Of a stretch of 64,000 nucleotides of DNA, positions 23,001 to 33,147 are shown piece after piece. Source of the DNA: Macrothele yani. Taxonomy: Eukaryota > Arthropoda > Arachnida > Araneae > Macrothelidae. Within the stretch, counting starts at the first letter, position 1. The number at the start of each line of letters is the position of its first letter. Both the position numbers and the translations under genes were made by a program. The stretch covers positions 52,170,469 to 52,234,468 of the forward strand of contig CM076996.1 in the NCBI GenBank assembly GCA_039090855.1. Direction: 5' to 3'. Below the pieces are notes generated by a model. It searched no databases and had not been told where the DNA came from. It worked only from the letters and a program-made list of their open reading frames with translations.

Positions 23001-23632
23001 TTGTATCTTCTTGCGAGTTGGATAGCGAGTCGTGCAGCTCTGTCAGAGGAACTTTCAACTTCTACAACTTTATCCTTCAGTTTCTTGTTTATTATAAATC
23101 CAACACCAACTAGTTCTTGCCAGTATCTGTCCCACGATAGTAGAAGAGATGTCCACTTTTCAGTTCAATGAGATCTCCTTTTCTCCTTACCTCCCTTAAC
23201 CCGACGATGTCCGACTTGATCTTTTGTAGTTCCTCTTCCAATTCAAGAAGCCTTGAATCAGAAGATAGGGAGCGTCCATTATACGTAGCCAAGGTCAGCA
23301 TTAGATGGCAGCCTAGTCCGGTTTTCCGGGAATTCTTAGCACCTTCTGCCTTCATGTCGCACTGGCCGCTTCCTTGGCCAGGTACATTCCAGCTGCTCGA
23401 GACTGAGGGCCAAGATTTAAGTTGTGGAGTCATTTTGGAGGGGTTTGGTCATAACTCACCACGCTGGCCAAGTGGGTTGGTGAGTGTGGGATAGTATTTC
23501 CTCTAATCCCGATGGTATAGTTATACCGCTATTGGCGGTCGTCAAAGCCCCTTTAGTGGGAACAGGATGCACCACGAGAAAGCGGGGTTGACATTTGTCA
23601 AGGAGAGGCTGTGATGTTACGCCCAAGCAGAC
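20069..23632 (-). mobile_element. RTE1 LINE, copy 2, nearly full length, broken
   Basis: Minus strand, 5' end near 23632 (ending ctgtgatgttacgc on the + strand, shared with the fragment at 63857). It encodes the endonuclease start GLGCHLMLTLATYNGRSLSS (about 23330-23270), the endonuclease C-terminus TWRHPNGTTNEIDFIMCNKK (about 22710-22650) and SSDHRLVRCKMHLNTKLECG, a linker, then RT (NYRPISLLPVVYKIFTKVLS at about 21740-21680, GVRQGNTIYPKLFNATLENV at about 21355-21300, LHFADDVVIFATT at about 21240-21205) and the C-terminal domain to 20090. A stop sits in RT box A at about 21521 (ID then stop then EKAF), and a foreign 381-bp element lies at 20819-21199. Inactive. Confidence 0.9.
20819..21199. 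mobile_element. 381-bp element with 47-bp terminal direct repeats (TRIM-like)
   Basis: Inserted in RTE1 copy 2: the target tggggta is present on both sides (20812-20818 and 21200-21206), and copies 1 and 3 lack the insert. The element has 47-bp direct repeats at 20824-20870 and 21153-21199 that start TGTAAATGTACGATGTCA and end TTTATAAACA, differing at two or so positions, i.e. TG...CA ends like tiny LTRs. Five extra bases (aatat) precede the left repeat. The interior contains a tRNA-like minus-strand stretch (TAGCGTAAAGCG and GGGCTTCGATGCC) and the motif ccactagatggcg. It has no coding capacity. It could be a terminal-repeat retrotransposon in miniature or an unusual SINE; the 7-bp duplication is longer than the usual 4-6 bp for LTR elements. 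Confidence 0.75.
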
Positions 23633-25964
23633 CCAGTAAAAGCTGCTCGTATTTGACAGCGTTATCAAGAGCAAATGGTTTCTGAACCAAAGCAGAAAAA
23701 GAAAAAGATTTCCTTCCAAGTCTCCACCTCATCCAATAATAATGCTGATGTTCTCACACCTTCACCATCTTATGGCACTGATAGTATTGCTTTCAAACCC
23801 TTACTACGCAGTGGTGATTTTAAAATTCCATCAACTCCTGAATCAAAATGGTTCATTGAGTCAAAATGGTTCATCATAATTGATGGCACCCCGACAAGTG
23901 GCCCAACGTTCCTTTTCCTTTCATGAAAAAGGAAGCCATCACTCATATCAAATCCACACAACTCTTGCATGCACCAATTCGTATTCAAGAACTTGCCAAC
24001 CTCCACGCTGTACCATTTACCAAGCACATTGATGCTAACTTCCTTGTGAGACACCAGACATCACTCAAGCTTATGTTCAACTAAAAGCTTTCTCCTCCTG
24101 GGTCAAAACTGAAGCACAATCCTGTACTGACCTCTTTTCATGGTATAAAAGTCTCTATGCCAGAATCCAGTACCTAGGAAAAGTTATTCAAAGTCAATAC
24201 ATCCACCCTGAACATGACCTCCACACTTAAAATTGTTACCTTAAACTGTTGGAGCCTTGCATTCCTTTGGCTAATTCTCTTGCACTTGAAGACATTAAGC
24301 CATTATCAGCTGACATCCACCTACTCCTGGAAACAAACTGCAATAGTTTCACTCAGTTTACTAAATGGCATCCTTGGCCATTTAGATTCCACCATGCCTA
24401 CGGTACTACTCAACATGCTGGCATCATCGCCAGTGCGATTAACCACCAAATTGAACCATTTTATAGAATGCTGATGTCAACAATATTTTTCAAGACATAC
24501 TTCAACAGCTCACCTTTACTCTTCATTCTACTAGGTATTACCTGTTTAATATTTACATTTCACATAATCAGGATCTCGTCAATCAGCTATTTCGCCATCT
24601 TTGCTCGGTATTGGATACTCTTCCAGCCGATGCCTCTATACCGATTGGAGGAGATTTCAACTGCACTCTTGATACTGCACTTGATCATTCTTCCAATATT
24701 ATTCTTTCATCAGCCCACAACCCATCTCCTCACAGATCTTGTCAATGACTTCCACTGCTTATTTTCTCATTCTAGATCCTACACCTGGTGCTCTCCTTTA
24801 ACTTCTGCAGCACGATTAGATAAATTCAGTATTTCCAACTGCTTAATTCCACATCTCGACAACATTGATCACTCACCAACAGCTTCCTCCGATCACTGTG
24901 CATTTATCTTCTCACTTTGCTTCTCATCTTCTCCGTCAAACCATATCCACACCTGGACACTTGATGATGATCTCCTTACTGATCCTTCTTACTGTGGTGC
25001 AATAGAACAAATTCTTCATCAGCCAAAATATTATCTTCTTACAGCCTCCTGTCCTATCCAGCACTGGATCACTACAAAAGATAAAATCATACTGTTCTCC
25101 AAACAGTTTTCCTTCGGCAACCACACTCTTCAAAAGATGAAAATAGGAAATCTTAGAAATCTTCTCTGTATCATTGATCTCTCCTTCCCACTGCATCTCA
25201 TTCATCAAGAACTCCCGTAAAGCCTTTGAGCCTCTTGCTCAACAGGCTTTACACTGTCTCAAATTACTTCACCTCTGCAATGTTGATCAACTGCGCCACT
25301 TTTTCTAAGAACTTGAACACAGTAAGTACTCCTCAGCCTCACTCAAATTTCTTCAACAATTACCAGCAATCCCTTAACAATCTGCTCCTAAGAGTGATCG
25401 TACTTCCCAAACTATTTTTCCAAGTACTATCCACCACCTCCTGTTTCTTCTTCGCTTCTGCATGCTCTTCCACAAGTTCCATCTCATCTTCACTCTTCTC
25501 CTATATCTCATCTCAAAATCAATGAATCTCTCTTTGACCTCAATCAAACTTCTCCTAGACCTGACGGTATTTCTGCTTCTTTTTATCACACTTTTTTTTA
25601 CTCACCTTCTTCCTCTCCTCTTTGCATGCTTTTCTACAGCTTTCTCATCTGCTTCCTTCTCTTCTAACTTTACGTTGCCTGACATCATTTTGCTTCCAAA
25701 GAAAGGATGTCTTCTTGACCTGAAGAACTTGCACCCCATCAGCCTGCTCAATCATGAATACAAAATCTTTGCCAAAATTCTCTCTCATGCCATCTCAACC
25801 CTGTCCTCTCTTATCTTAATCCATCCTTACCAAACTTATACCATCCCAGGTCGCAGCACCCAAGAAAATATCAACAACCTTCAAGATCTCACTTACCTTG
25901 CAGATACCAACAACGAACCCCTCGTGCTTCTCAGTCTGGACTAATTAAAAGCATTCAACAATAT
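23633..25964 (+). mobile_element. Tx1-like LINE, segment 1 (endonuclease and start of RT)
   Basis: After a possible ORF1 tail (23675-24070), an endonuclease begins at 24214 (TLKIVTLNC), with IHLLLETNCNSFTQFTKWHP (about 24318), IGGDFNCTLDTALDHS (about 24637-24690) and SSDHCAFIF (about 24885-24912). RT follows: LPDIILLPKKGCLLDLKNLH (about 25675), PISLLNHEYKIFAKILSH (about 25735-25790), IPGRSTQENINNLQDL (about 25842) and LLSLD-stop-LKAFNNI (box A, about 25927-25962). The style LPKKG-DLKN-HPISLLN-YKI and IPGRS is that of L1/Tx1-group LINEs. Several frameshifts and a stop in box A. The element is cut at 25964 and resumes at 52272. Confidence 0.8.
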
Positions 25965-25994
25965 ACATACATACATACATACATACATACATAC
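25965..25994. repeat. (ACAT)n microsatellite tail
   Basis: About seven perfect ACAT units; it is the 3' tail of the minus-strand RTE2 copy and so marks its insertion end rather than being an independent microsatellite. Confidence 0.9.
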
Positions 25995-26053
25995 CATTAA
26001 TCTGTTCTCTGAGATTCAGAGGTTAGCTCCCCAAAGAAAGACCATGTACCAAG
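25965..26053 (-). mobile_element. RTE2 LINE copy 3, 3' terminal segment with (ACAT)n tail
   Basis: On the minus strand the 3' end of RTE2 (same as 15580-15620 of copy 2: agctaacctctgaatctcag) ends in a tetranucleotide tail seen as (acat)n at 25965-25994. It is flanked on the left by acaatat (25958-25964), repeated at 52272-52278 after the other end of this copy. The rest of the copy continues at 37414 after two nested elements. Confidence 0.85.
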
Positions 26054-26216
26054 CATAGGCATAAATTAGGGAGGGGGGGCAGGCACCCCTGTTCTTCAGA
26101 AATGGAGGTGCTGCACCCACAGGTTTTCTAGTTTTTCACTGGTTATAAGATTTATTAATGCTTCAGTACATACCATCGGGATCAGAGGAAATTCTATCCC
26201 ACACTCACCAACCCGC

Positions 26217-27404
26217 TTGGCCAGCGTGGTGAGTTATGGCCAAACCCCTTCCAAAATGACTCCACAACTTAAATCTTGGCCCTCAGTCTCCGGCAGCTGG
26301 AATGTACCTGGCCAAGGCAGCGGCCAGTGCGACATGAAGGCAGAGGGTGCTAAGAATCCCCGGAGGACCGGACTAGGCTGCCATCTGATGCTGACCTTGG
26401 CAACGTACAATGGACGCTCCCTATCTTCTGATTCAAGGCTTCTTGAATTGGAAGAGGAACTACAAAGGATCAAGTGGGACATCGTGGGGCTAAGTGAGGT
26501 AAGGAGAAAAGAAGATCTCATCGAACTGAAAAGTGGACATCTCTTCTACTATCGTGGGACAGATACTGGCAGAACTAGTGGTGTTGGATTTATAATAAAC
26601 AAGAAACTGAAGGATAAAGTGGTAGAAGTTGAAAGTTCCTCTGACAGAGCTGCACGACTCGTTATCCAACTATCGAGAAGATACCAGGCTCAGATTATTC
26701 AAACTTATGCACCCACCACAAGTCATCCTGAAGAAGAAATTGAAGAATTTTATGAGGAAATTTGTCATCTAAATAATAAAGGTAAGCAGCACTTGAAAAT
26801 AATTATGGGAGATTTCAATGCAAAAATAGGGCAACGGCAACAGAATGAAACTTCAGTAGGTAAATTCGGTCACGGCAACAGAAACCAGCGTGGAAATACT
26901 CTCGTTGAGTTTGCAGAGGCAGAAGGGTTTTTCATCTTGAACTCCTTCTTCAAGAAAAAGCCACACAGGAAATGGACATGGAGACATCCAAATGGGACGA
27001 CAAGTGAAATTGATTTTATTATGTGTAACAAAAAATTCGTCATAGAAGACTGCAGTGTGCTAAACAAGTTCAACACAGGTAGTGACCATAGATTGGTGAG
27101 ATGTAAGATGCACCTCAACACTAAACTTGAACGTGGCAAGCTCATAAGACAAACAAAATCTATTGACATAACCAACCTTAAAAAACACCATAATACCTTC
27201 AAGTTGGAACTGAAGAACAGGTTCTCTGCTTTAGAAGGCCTAACATCGGAAGAAGTGGACATCTCTGAAGTTAACAGAAAAGTAACCAAAGCTCTTAAGG
27301 AAACAGCAACAAAATTAGCTGGGTCTAAGAACAAGTTGCATGTAAATAAATTATCAGGAAAAACGAAAATGTTGATGCAAAAAAAGAGAGATGAGGACAA
27401 CTAA
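26217..27404 (+). pseudogene. RTE1 endonuclease domain (N-terminal part of polyprotein, frameshifted)
   Basis: 395-residue open frame. It begins with a Pro/Gly-rich leader, then an AP-endonuclease-like fold: LATYNGRSLSS (metal-binding Asn, about residue 63), VGLSEVRR (Glu, about 93), QIIQTYAPTTSHPEEEIEEF (about 160), IIMGDFNAKIGQ (Asp/Asn, about 195), TWRHPNGTTSEIDFIM and GSDHRLVRC (final Asp-His, about 292). It would nick the target for reverse transcription. The frame closes at 27404, and the continuing polyprotein is in another frame from 27391; compared with copy 2, two bases are missing in the A/G-rich run at about 27378-27395. Otherwise open. The leader before LATYNG may be untranslated or part of the protein. 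Confidence 0.9.
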
Positions 27405-29211
27405 AGAAGATGTGACTTCCAAAGGGGAATATATAGAGCTATGCAAGACAGTACGAAAAAGTATTACTGAAGACGTAAGAAAATTAAACTGTGAACTAGT
27501 GAGGAAAGCAATTGAAAACAACCAAAGCCTAAAGATAGCAAAGGGACATCTCAGTAAGGGAAGAAAACAGATTATGGCACTGAGAAAAGAAGATGGTTCT
27601 GTAACAAGAAATAGAGGCGAAATTTTGACAAGAGTGAAAGATTTCTACTCCAAATTATATGAAAGGGATGATACATGCACTCCAGACATCATGAAAGATA
27701 CCAGTACCAGAGTTCCTCCAGTCCTTCCAGCAGAAGTTGCACATGCAATCAAGAACATGAAGCGGGGAAAAGCTCCAGGAGAAGATGGAATTACTGTAGA
27801 CATCATACAAGAAGCAAGTGGAGAAATCGAAACAGTACTCGCCCAAATTTTCACTCGATGCCTTAATGGAGGAAAGATTCCTGAGGATTGGAACACCGCT
27901 GCAATGATCCTGCTACATAAGAAAGGTGACATTGAGGATCTCGGAAACTACAGACCTATCAGCCTCCTATCAGTAGTTTATAAAATCTTCACTAAAGTTC
28001 TTTCACACCGCTTGAAGGTAACACTGGACATGGCTCAACCGAGAGAACAAGCGGGATTCAGGAGTGGCTACAGCACAATAGATCATATCCATGTGCTGAG
28101 AGAACTAATTGAAAGAGCGAGGGAATATGAACTTCCATTGTGCATGGCTTTTATCGATTATGAAAAAGCCTTTGATTCGGTGAAACCATCAGCAGTTACA
28201 ATGGCTCTGAAAACCTGCGGTATTGAAGATGCATACATTAATATTATTAATAACATCTATGAAAATGCAAGTGCAAAGATTAGGCTGTTTGAAAATACAA
28301 CACACATAAAAATTGGAAAGGGAGTGAGACAAGGTGACACCATATCTCCGAAGCTCTTTAATGCCACATTGGAGGGTGTTTTTCAGTCACTGAGCTGGGA
28401 AAACAAGGGGATAAAGATTAATGGAGATTATCTAACCCACCTTCGTTTTGCTGATGACGTAGTCATTTTTGCAACTAGCCCATCAGAGCTGCAGAGTATG
28501 ATCCAGGAACTTGCTGACAAGAGTAAAGAAGTGGGATTAAAAATGAACTTTCAGAAGACAAAAGTGATGTTCAATGCTTTTACAAGAAATGAAGATTTAT
28601 CGATTGATGGAGAAAAGCTGGAGATAACAGATACGTATGTTTATCTTGGACAGCAGATATCAAGTGAGGGTCACATTGATGAAGAAATTAATCGGCGTAC
28701 AAAACTTGCCTGGAGAGCTTTTGGAAGAAACAGCATAATTTTCAAGAGCAATATGCCATTATGTCTTAAAAGAAAAGTGTTTGATCAATGCATCCTTCCA
28801 GTGCTTACGTATGGTGCAGAGACGTGGACTTTAACTAAAAGAGACATACAAAGGCTGCAGACAACTCAAAGAAGCATGGAGAGGTGCATACTTGGTGTAA
28901 CCAGGAGAGATAAGAAGAGGAACTCGTGGATCCGAAAAATGACAAGAGTGGAAGACATCATGATCAGAGTTAAATCCCTGAAATGGCAATGGGCTGGACA
29001 TACTGCCAGAAGGACAGATCATCGATGGACAGCCGAAATTTTAGTTTGGATTCCAAGGGACAGGAAAAGACCCAGAAGAAGACCACATGGGAGATGGGTG
29101 GATGAAATTCGAAAGTATGCAGGGGTGACATGGAGGAGACTGGCACAAGACAGACCGTTGCGGAGGAAACTTGGGGAGACCTTCGTCCAGCAGTGGATTG
29201 ATAATGGTTGA
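27391..29211 (+). pseudogene. RTE1 reverse transcriptase and C-terminal domain (rest of polyprotein)
   Basis: 606 residues with no stop. Order: Lys-rich linker, KRGKAPGEDGITVDIIQEAS (RT palm start, about 125-145), NYRPISLLSVVYKIFTKVLS (about 185), REQAGFRSGYSTIDHIHVLR (about 215), MAFIDYEKAFDSV with the first catalytic Asp (about 250), GKGVRQGDTISPKLFNATLE (about 305), LRFADDVVIFATS with the catalytic Asp pair (about 350), LGQQISSEGHIDEEINRRTK (about 425) and a C-terminal region with WQWAGHTARRTDHRWTAEIL (about 535). All RT motifs look intact, so this is the youngest RTE1 copy. It has no start of its own: it needs the frame of the 26217-27404 part, so I call it a frameshifted pseudogene, although a sequencing error in the A-run would have the same effect. 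Confidence 0.9.
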
Positions 29212-29232
29212 CAATGATGATGATGATGATGA

Positions 29233-29327
29233 TGACCACATGAAAATTATGATTTGGAAATCGGAACTTGTTCCCAAAATTCTTTGCGTTTGTATTCTTA
29301 AACATTATTAAATTGTAGTAATACGCT

Positions 29328-29368
<41 letters not shown>

Positions 29369-30082
29369 AATAAGGGTTCGTTTCTTTGAAGGTAGAAGAA
29401 GAACACATCATAAATAAAGTCATGCGTGTGGAAGTTTCTGGGGAAGCAGCAACTGCTGCAGCCACCTCCTGCGTTTTGCTGGTGCTCTTTGAAAGATTCC
29501 ACTAGTATCCAAAGTCCAAACTGCTGGTGCCCTACCATCGGCATGTCTTTTTTTTTTTTTTTTTTTTTTTTTTTGACGGATGATGTGGTTTGTTTTTACT
29601 TTCATGTTTCACTGCAGTGCAATGTTGTTTTTCTCTCTCACCGAATACTGCACCTACTGCTCTTGAATTGCCACCTTGGCATACTACTGAAAGAGGTGGG
29701 TCACCCCCCCCACCCACCCCGTTGTCCCCCTCCCGCGAAGGATTTTCAGTGATGACTCCGCTATTTCTTTTCCGCCGGATAGTTGACACCGATGCAGAAG
29801 GACCGCAATTCTATTCACTGGGCGAGAGCGGGCACTCTTCTTCTTGTTGCGAAGTAAGGAATCTTAAAAATGAAACCGTATGTTTTCAGCCGTATGTGCA
29901 CTCTTTTAACGAGCTTTTATATTACCTTTTCTCCTGAGGTTACGTGAGCATGACATGATATATATTCTTAAATATGACAGATAATTCCCAGCCCTGGAAG
30001 AAAAAAAAGGGATTGCAAACAGGCTCCTTTTTCTATGTTTTTCGGAAAACGGCTGGGAAGCCAAAGGACGCTGCCTTCCGAA
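29233..30082. other. hAT element 1 left half, non-coding, with two T-runs
   Basis: Holds T-runs at about 29331-29364 and 29547-29574 and a C-rich stretch (about 29703-29732). Between the T-runs is a block of about 180 bp that I do not recognise. No coding exon is supported here; short open frames do not resemble known proteins. Confidence 0.5.
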
Positions 30083-32172
30083 ATGGACAAAGTTGATGAT
30101 GGAGCAAGTAGCAGAGGAATCTTTCACCCCTTCATCCTCAATGATTTCTGCTGTATCAGCAAAAAGAGTAGATGGACGGTTTTTCAGCCACACTGGAAGG
30201 CGGAATTTCCATGGTTGGAATATGACGGCACTCGTGATATCGCTATTTGTTCAACATGTAAGTGGGCAGTGGATAACAATCTTATTAGCATGACATTTAA
30301 AGCAATTCTGGAGGGTCATTCAAATTCATGGTTAACAGGCTATAATAACTGGCGCAAAGGGAGGTACAGTGTTCAAAAACACAATAATAGCAAATGTCAT
30401 GCTGCATCTGTCAGTGCAAAAACAGCATCTGACCCCCAAATCTCAGGTGTCTCACATCTTGTCTCTGAAAAGACAAAAGCGAAACTCGATGAAAATTGAA
30501 AAGCTTTGGATGCCATATTTCAAAGCATTTTGTATTTGGCTCGTCAGGGGCTGGCTTTAAGAGGACACGAGGATAACGAATCGAATACAAAGCAGTTGCT
30601 TCTGCTTTCAAAACAATCCTGCATGATTGAACAGTTGCTAAAAAGAGACATGCAGTACAAGTGGATGAGCCTTACTATTCAAAACGAAATGCTTGGAATT
30701 TGCTCTCAAGAACTGCTACGTCAAATGATTGAAGAAATAAAAACAGCAAAGTGGTTTAGCATTATATTAGATGAAACAACTGACAGTACAAACCTAGAGC
30801 CGGTATCTATATGTGTTTGATATGTTTCAACATCTTGGGAGGTAAATGAGGTATTCGTTGGATTTTATTAAACAAGTAAAACAGATGCTGAAACGTTGTT
30901 TTGAATTCTGCAAAGTGCTCTCGCATCACTTGGGCTGGAATTAGAAATCTGCCATGGTCAGTGCTATGATGGGGCTTCTAATATGCGTGGACACATATCT
31001 GGTTTGCAAACACGTGTGCACTGTATTTGCCCAAAAGTTATTTATGTATATTGTGTTGGATATCAACTAAATTTGGTAATTCAGGAAGTGTTCAAAGAAT
31101 TGTTGGAAGGCAAACATGCATTAGCTTTAATGTCTAGTGTTGTCAAGTTTATGAAAGATTCGCCGGAGCGTCTTGCAACCTTTAAGGATCTGCAGTTAGA
31201 AATGGTGGAAGGTATTACTAGTTGTAGTGAAGGCAGTTTTAAAAAATTATGTCCCTTGTGTCCTACCAGATGGGCTCTCCGACTTGATGCAGTAGAAGTA
31301 TTTCTAGATAACTATGAAATAATTTTAAATTGGTTGGAAAAGATGTACAATGATAATCTGCAAGATTCAGTGACAAGAGCGAATGCTCGTTCATTCTTAG
31401 GCAGTCTAGAAAAATGTTCGGCATACTTCATGCTGAGACTGTTCCAAAGAAATCTTATCTTTGTCAACCCAGTTAGTTCATCATGAAGTTCAGAAGCCCA
31501 ACATTACTATTGGCGAGTGTAGAGCATTGTTGGAAAGGCTTACTGAAATTCTTTCAGCTGATGCATCTTCTGATGGAACTTTTACAACATTTTTTACTTC
31601 TGTTGAAGCATTTGCAACAAAATGTGGCCTGCAAGAAGCTGAAGGCTCTCTGCCATGTGGCTTCTGTCATCGTACTAAGAGACTTTCCCAAGGTGATATT
31701 GGTCACATTGAAGTATCACAGTGCAAATTAATTCTTCAATATTTCCAGCAATTATTCACTTCAGCTCTATCTACTGTAAGTAGTGCTATCCTTACTAAGT
31801 ATCCAGCTGAAGATATTGAAATTGCAGTATGCACTGAAAACATCATCCTCCAAGGTGTTAATGGCATGTCTACAAAGGCTCACTGATGTATTTGAACACT
31901 TCCGGGCCTACAGAGTGAAAAAACCAAGTTGCAAAGAACTCTTACAGAATTTTGGTAGAGATCTAACTCTGGAAATTTTATTGCCTAACTTTGGAAATTT
32001 TTTAAAACTGTATGCAACTTTGCCATGCACATCATGCAAAGCAGAAAGATCTTTTAGTTTACTAAGAAGAATAAAAACCTTCTTAACGAAGTACTATGAC
32101 ACAGAAGAGATTAAACCACTGTGCAGTTCTTTCGATCCATCGAGATCATGTAGACAATATGTATTTGGATAA
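30083..32172 (+). pseudogene. hAT transposase, ZMYM1/ZNF862-like, broken
   Basis: Readable blocks in order: FPWLEYDGTRDIAICSTCKW with NSWLTGYNNWRKGRYSVQKH and NNSKCHAAS (a TTF/BED-like zinc finger, C-x2-C and H-x-C positions, about 30205-30410); ALDAIFQSILYLARQGLALR (about 30500-30560); AKWFSIILDETTDSTNLEPV (catalytic Asp region, about 30748-30810); CHGQCYDGASNMRGHISGLQ (second Asp, about 30955-31010); CPTRWALRLDAVE (C-x-x-RW signature, about 31258-31298); and the dimerisation end PCTSCKAERSFSLLRRIKTF (about 32020-32085). Stops at 30497 and 30818 and at least two frameshifts inactivate it. The layout matches hAT transposases with a DUF4371-like core. Confidence 0.88.
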
Positions 32173-32443
32173 AATTATTAATGAGTGGATTGATTGAGCT
32201 CAAGTGCGTGTCGCAACATTTGCTAAGCAGATGTAGTGATTCTTTTTATCACTATTCTTAGCCTTTGTAGGATATTTGTATATTTCTATGTAAGTATTAC
32301 ACTTGACTTTTTTCATGTAAAAGGACCCTGCAACTACGAAAATACAGACAAAAACTAAAACACTTATGTCTTTAGTTTGGCATTAAAAACAGATTACGCC
32401 AGAGCAACAGTTGGATTTTTTTAGTAGCACCAAGACAGAGAAT

Positions 32444-32556
32444 GCCCAATTAAAGTTTAAACACATGATCTTCTCAACTCAACTAGCAGGAGTTATTACA
32501 TTAATGTGGACCACCTGCTAGTTGAAATCATATGTTTAAACTTTAATTGTCTGGGC
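32444..32556. repeat. 113-bp near-perfect palindrome in hAT 3' region
   Basis: gcccaattaaagtttaaaca at the left pairs with the complement of tgtttaaactttaattgtct-gggc at the right, and an inner stem caactagcagg pairs with cctgctagttg. It is subterminal in hAT element 1. Confidence 0.85.
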
Positions 32557-32903
32557 ACTTGGAGGAGCAGCAGCACTGAGATGATACTAGTGTGATAAGT
32601 TCTTGTTATCGATGATGCTCTTTAAATTTATCCTCCCTGTTCTTGGTGTTACGAACGTATTGAAAACTGTTTTCAGGGTAAATGAGTGTTTAATGCTAGA
32701 TGAAGCCTATTTCAGAACTGTTGGCCACATTTGCATTGAATCACTGATTGTTGAAGGATCTGATAAATCTAATGAACTATTCATATTTACTACATATATA
32801 GATACTGTTGCAAATATTTTTAGAGTTTATGGCAGTCCCAACTCCCAAGTATAAAACCACCAATAGTTTCTTAGGTTATGGGATCGTTAGGCATCTTCCA
32901 AAA

Positions 32904-32940
32904 TGTGTGTGTGTGTGTGTGTGTTTGTGTTTGTTGTGTG
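32904..32940. repeat. (TG)n microsatellite
   Basis: Interrupted TG repeat followed by a C-run (32954-32963) just inside the right end of hAT element 1. Confidence 0.85.
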
Positions 32941-32999
32941 TCTGACCTCAGCTGCCCCCCCCCCAGCTGTTTAGAAAAATTGACACCTATGGTACCAAG

Positions 33000-33147
33000 T
33001 GTAATAACATCTTAGTTATTACTCAGTAAGACAAACAGCCATTAATATCACAACAACCACCGAGATGATAGGTGTTGCCAATCACGTTTATTCATCTACA
33101 AATTAGCTATATAAGAATACAGGAGAATATGACAACAATATATGACA
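33000..33147 (-). repeat. 3' LTR of the gypsy element
   Basis: 148 bp, TG...CA ends. It differs from the 5' LTR by a handful of substitutions and a one-base indel (for example atattaatatcac versus attacagatcac), so the insertion is fairly recent but not new. A TATATAA-like box lies in the middle (ctatataagaat in + orientation). Confidence 0.95.

Larger units (their letters stand above)
26172..29232 (+). mobile_element. RTE1 LINE, copy 3, best preserved
   Basis: Starts near ataccatcgggatcagagg and ends with a (GATGAT)n tail at about 29214-29234, a 3' tail style known for RTE LINEs. Compared with copy 2 it lacks about 120 bp of the 5' end. It contains the complete endonuclease and RT regions in two overlapping frames (separate entries) and no insertion. 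It sits in the 5' part of hAT element 1. Confidence 0.95.
26054..32991 (+). mobile_element. hAT element 1 (ZMYM1-like), 8-bp target duplication
   Basis: Ends CATAGGCATAAATT at 26054 and, in complement, CATAGGTGTCAATT ending at 32991 form short imperfect terminal inverted repeats; gtaccaag flanks both sides (26046-26053 and 32992-32999), the 8-bp duplication typical of hAT. G-runs (26071 region) and C-runs (32955-32963) lie just inside the two ends. The transposase remnant is at 30083-32172. An RTE1 LINE copy (about 26172-29232) is nested within it. The element is inserted in RTE2 copy 3, and its right target duplication was later hit by the gypsy element. Confidence 0.9.

Noticed and set aside
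32603..32854. 83-residue open frame near the right end of hAT 1
   Set aside because: No recognisable motif; lies downstream of the transposase end in the non-coding 3' region.
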